From Caenorhabditis elegans (taxonomy: Eukaryota > Nematoda > Chromadorea > Rhabditida > Rhabditidae), in contig NC_003282.8 of assembly GCF_000002985.6 (NCBI RefSeq), forward strand, positions 186,001 through 250,000: a DNA stretch of 64,000 nt, in the 5' to 3' direction. Within the stretch, counting starts at the first letter, position 1, and every line of letters begins with the position of its first letter. The position numbers and the translations under genes were made by a program. This document shows, piece by piece, positions 62,101 through 64,000 of this stretch. The notes under the pieces are model-generated. The model was given only the letters and a program-made list of their open reading frames with translations, made no database searches and was not told the origin of the DNA.

Positions 62101-64000
62101 ACCCATGTCCTTAAAGAATATAGTTTGATCGGTTTACACTTTTTTAATTTTTTTTCATGAGAGCAAAGTTATAACATGCATAAAGCATTTTATAAAGATC
62201 ATTTTAATAATGAAAGTCCTTTTTTGAAAAAAAAAAGTTTTCATTGAAGTGAACTACAGACGATTTCAGATTTAAGGTCAAAAACCGACCTGCCAGATGT
62301 CTGCCGCTGTAACATTTCTAAATGCGATTTTTGTAAAATAACGTTTATCAGTCAATGTGAATAATATCATGGCCAGCATTTTGTTAGTTGTCAATTTTCA
62401 AAAATATTGTTTAGTTTTTGAGTTATGGTTAATCAACACAACCCAAAATTCACGGGATACCGTTTGTGCATATTATACCTTTTTGGTCAGCACTGTCCGT
62501 TCAATATTTTCCATGTCAAAAGTCATTTGTTTTGGAGTTATCTGAAAACTAAAAATGCCAAAAACCCCATATTTCAATTTCAGATCGCCCCATACGCATC
62601 AGTAATTATCAATGGAGTATATTGGGATGCTCAATCACCACGTCTCATTACAATTCCTGATGCTAAGAATTTGCTGACTCCGGTACAACGGGTAAGTATG
62701 TGTTTTGACAAAACTGAAAAATCTGGAAGTTGCATGTGTTTCAGATAACTTTCAGTTTAATTTTCAGAAAAAGAAGAAAACTAACCAAACAAGTCGTGCA
62801 TCGACCAAATCGGGCGGACTTGTAAGCTTTTACTAACCATCTCTGTCACTTAGTTACTTAGTTACTTAGATATCTTAATTTTGGAATAATATTTTCTGTT
62901 CAAATTAAAACATTTGCATTTTCAGTACGACACACCTGGATGCCCAACGCTCCCTCACCATCTCATCGCTCTTTGTGACATTTCTGCCGATCCAGGAGGT
63001 TCGGTAGAGTTTATGAGAGAATGTACTACAATTGACAAGCCATTTGCCATTTATGATGCAGATTTTAACACCTCATCCGATAGCTTTGACGCTGCATCCG
63101 GATGCCTTGTATGCTCCATTGATAATATGCCTGCTCAAATGCCCATTGAGGCCACGGAACAGTTTGGAAACTTGCTGTACCCATGGTTATGGGATCTACT
63201 CAACACGTCCAACGATCAACATTTCGATCGGCTGCAGTGTAGGACAGAGATCAAGAATGCGATTATCACTGATCAAGGAAAATTGACACCAAACTTTGAA
63301 TACATTGCTCAACTTCGAAAGGATAAGGCAGCGTGAGTATGACTTTATAGGTTGTGAAGAAATAATCTTTATAGAATATTCTCTTAATTGAGAAAAAATG
63401 CAATGCAAATAGGGCAAATATGAAAACACAGCAAGAATTTAAAATTTGATGAAAAACAATTTTTGGATCGACTTCCAAGTTCTTGACAAGGCAGAAATTT
63501 AGTAACAATCATTTTCATTGGTCACTTTTTTCTATTGGATACCATTTTCCTGGATTTGCACATAAACTAAAACTTAACTGTGTAAAATAGTTAACGTCTA
63601 ATGGGGTTATTCAAGTAGGGTTGGAAAATTGAACAATGTAGAAAAATGGCGTCATAACTGTATTAAAATACATGTTTTTATGTATTTTAATACAGTTGTG
63701 GGGTCTCCTGTATCTCTGTATTTTAAATACATCTCGCGAAGTTACTAGAATAACCCCATAACTAAAGAAAATAGTATACAATTTTGGAAAATTTCCAGGG
63801 AAAATTCAACAAGAAGCCATTCATATTTTACTTTTCATTCTTTGATAAGGTTACCGGGTTATGCTACAAATTTTTAAATTATTTTAATATCATCATTTTC
63901 AGTTCCGCATCCGCAAACTCTCGAGTTATGGGTGGTACAACCGACAAGCGTGTGCTTCTCCTCGGTGCTGGAATGGTTTCAGGACCATTTGCCGATTTCT
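59197..64000 (+). CDS. aass-1: Alpha-aminoadipic semialdehyde synthase (LKR/SDH), 3' truncated by window
   Basis: Exons 59197-59300, 60249-60549, 60601-60979, 61026-61153, 62584-62691, 62926-63332 and 63903 onward are in frame. A 54-base cassette at 62768-62821 is optional. The bifunctional mitochondrial enzyme condenses lysine with 2-oxoglutarate to saccharopine, then oxidises it to glutamate and aminoadipic semialdehyde. A basic Ser/Gln-rich N-terminus ([19 protein letters not shown]) looks like a mitochondrial presequence. The reductase half shows [37 protein letters not shown] and [14 protein letters not shown], then [17 protein letters not shown]. The sequence ends at [18 protein letters not shown], the Rossmann start of the saccharopine dehydrogenase half, so the second enzyme lies beyond the edge. 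Confidence 0.95.
59810..60135. repeat. Inverted repeat in aass-1 intron 1
   Basis: The left arm CTCGGCATTTGGCTCTAGCT and right arm AGAGCCAAATGCCGAG enclose GGCCCAAAAAATATTAAGTT and TTGGGCAAAAGTTGGGC-type internal repeats. Both arms are rich in TTTGGC/GCCAAA units. Confidence 0.75.
61154..62583. other. Long aass-1 intron 4, nothing recognised
   Basis: 1.43 kb without an identified repeat family, coding segment or RNA gene. Apparent ORFs at 61714-61932 and 62357-62748 lack splice support. It is the only large intron here without a visible palindrome or minisatellite. Confidence 0.5.
62768..62821 (+). CDS. Possible 18-codon cassette exon of aass-1
   Basis: TTTTCAG before and GTAAGC after bound 54 bases in phase 0 that encode [18 protein letters not shown]. 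Including or skipping it keeps frame between ...LLTPVQR and YDTPGCP.... The peptide is very basic and falls at a position where the human enzyme has only a short linker, so it may be an alternative exon. Confidence 0.6.
63602..63758. mobile_element. 157-bp MITE with TAA duplication, aass-1 intron
   Basis: The ends TGGGGTTATTCAAGTAG and CTAGAATAACCCCA are flanked by TAA at 63599-63601 and 63759-63761. Internal AATACATGTTTTTATGTATT palindrome. Same family as 17062-17206. The three-base TWA duplication suggests PIF/Harbinger-type movement. Confidence 0.75.

Overview
The window is nematode nuclear DNA, almost certainly Caenorhabditis elegans (left arm of chromosome IV). The genes have short exons, TTTTCAG 3' splice sites and several acceptor-like sites directly before start codons (spliced-leader trans-splicing). 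Introns are AT-rich and full of palindromic transposon remnants and minisatellites, as on worm autosome arms. The gene order (csn-3, gfrp-1, prdx-6, gtf-2H1, fnta-1, cogc-8, aass-1) matches what I remember of clones Y38C1AA and R02D3. That placement is from memory; no search was run.

Layout. 1-3485: intergenic, repeat-rich. 3486-6079 (+): nicotinamidase (pnc-2-like). 6482-8064 (+): CCDC28-family protein. 8778-16441 (+): csn-3, COP9 signalosome subunit 3. 17882-19081 (+): gfrp-1, GTP cyclohydrolase I feedback regulator. About 20660-21984 (+): COA1-like mitochondrial assembly factor, first exon unresolved. 22208-31002 (+): TMEM68-like acyltransferase with a probable second first exon at 24957. 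32567-34769 (+): prdx-6. 35195-39330: 14-copy array of a ~307-bp unit between convergent genes. 39481-45773 (-): gtf-2H1 (TFIIH p62). 46596-51450 (-): Integrator subunit 13/Asunder. 51962-54298 (-): fnta-1 (farnesyl/geranylgeranyl transferase alpha). 54589-57904 (+): cogc-8, divergent from fnta-1. 59197 to the window edge (+): aass-1 (lysine-ketoglutarate reductase/saccharopine dehydrogenase), cut off at the start of its second domain.

The genes are housekeeping functions and do not form one pathway: NAD salvage, BH4 regulation, lysine breakdown, peroxide removal, cytochrome oxidase assembly, protein prenylation, Golgi tethering, snRNA processing, transcription/repair and cullin deneddylation. 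Some short same-strand spacings (COA1 to TMEM68, about 205 bp; perhaps fnta-1 to INTS13 to gtf-2H1 and CCDC28 to csn-3) could be operons.

The most informative unusual content is mobile. Several non-autonomous elements can be delimited exactly by terminal inverted repeats (TIRs) and target-site duplications (TSDs). They include a 696-bp element with a 21-bp perfect TIR, TTA duplication and internal Pol III A/B boxes, inserted in a minisatellite in a fnta-1 intron. A three-element nest lies in a gtf-2H1 intron, and one palindrome family repeatedly makes 6-bp duplications. I found no CRISPR array, phage, rRNA or functional tRNA gene, and no undescribed multigene system.
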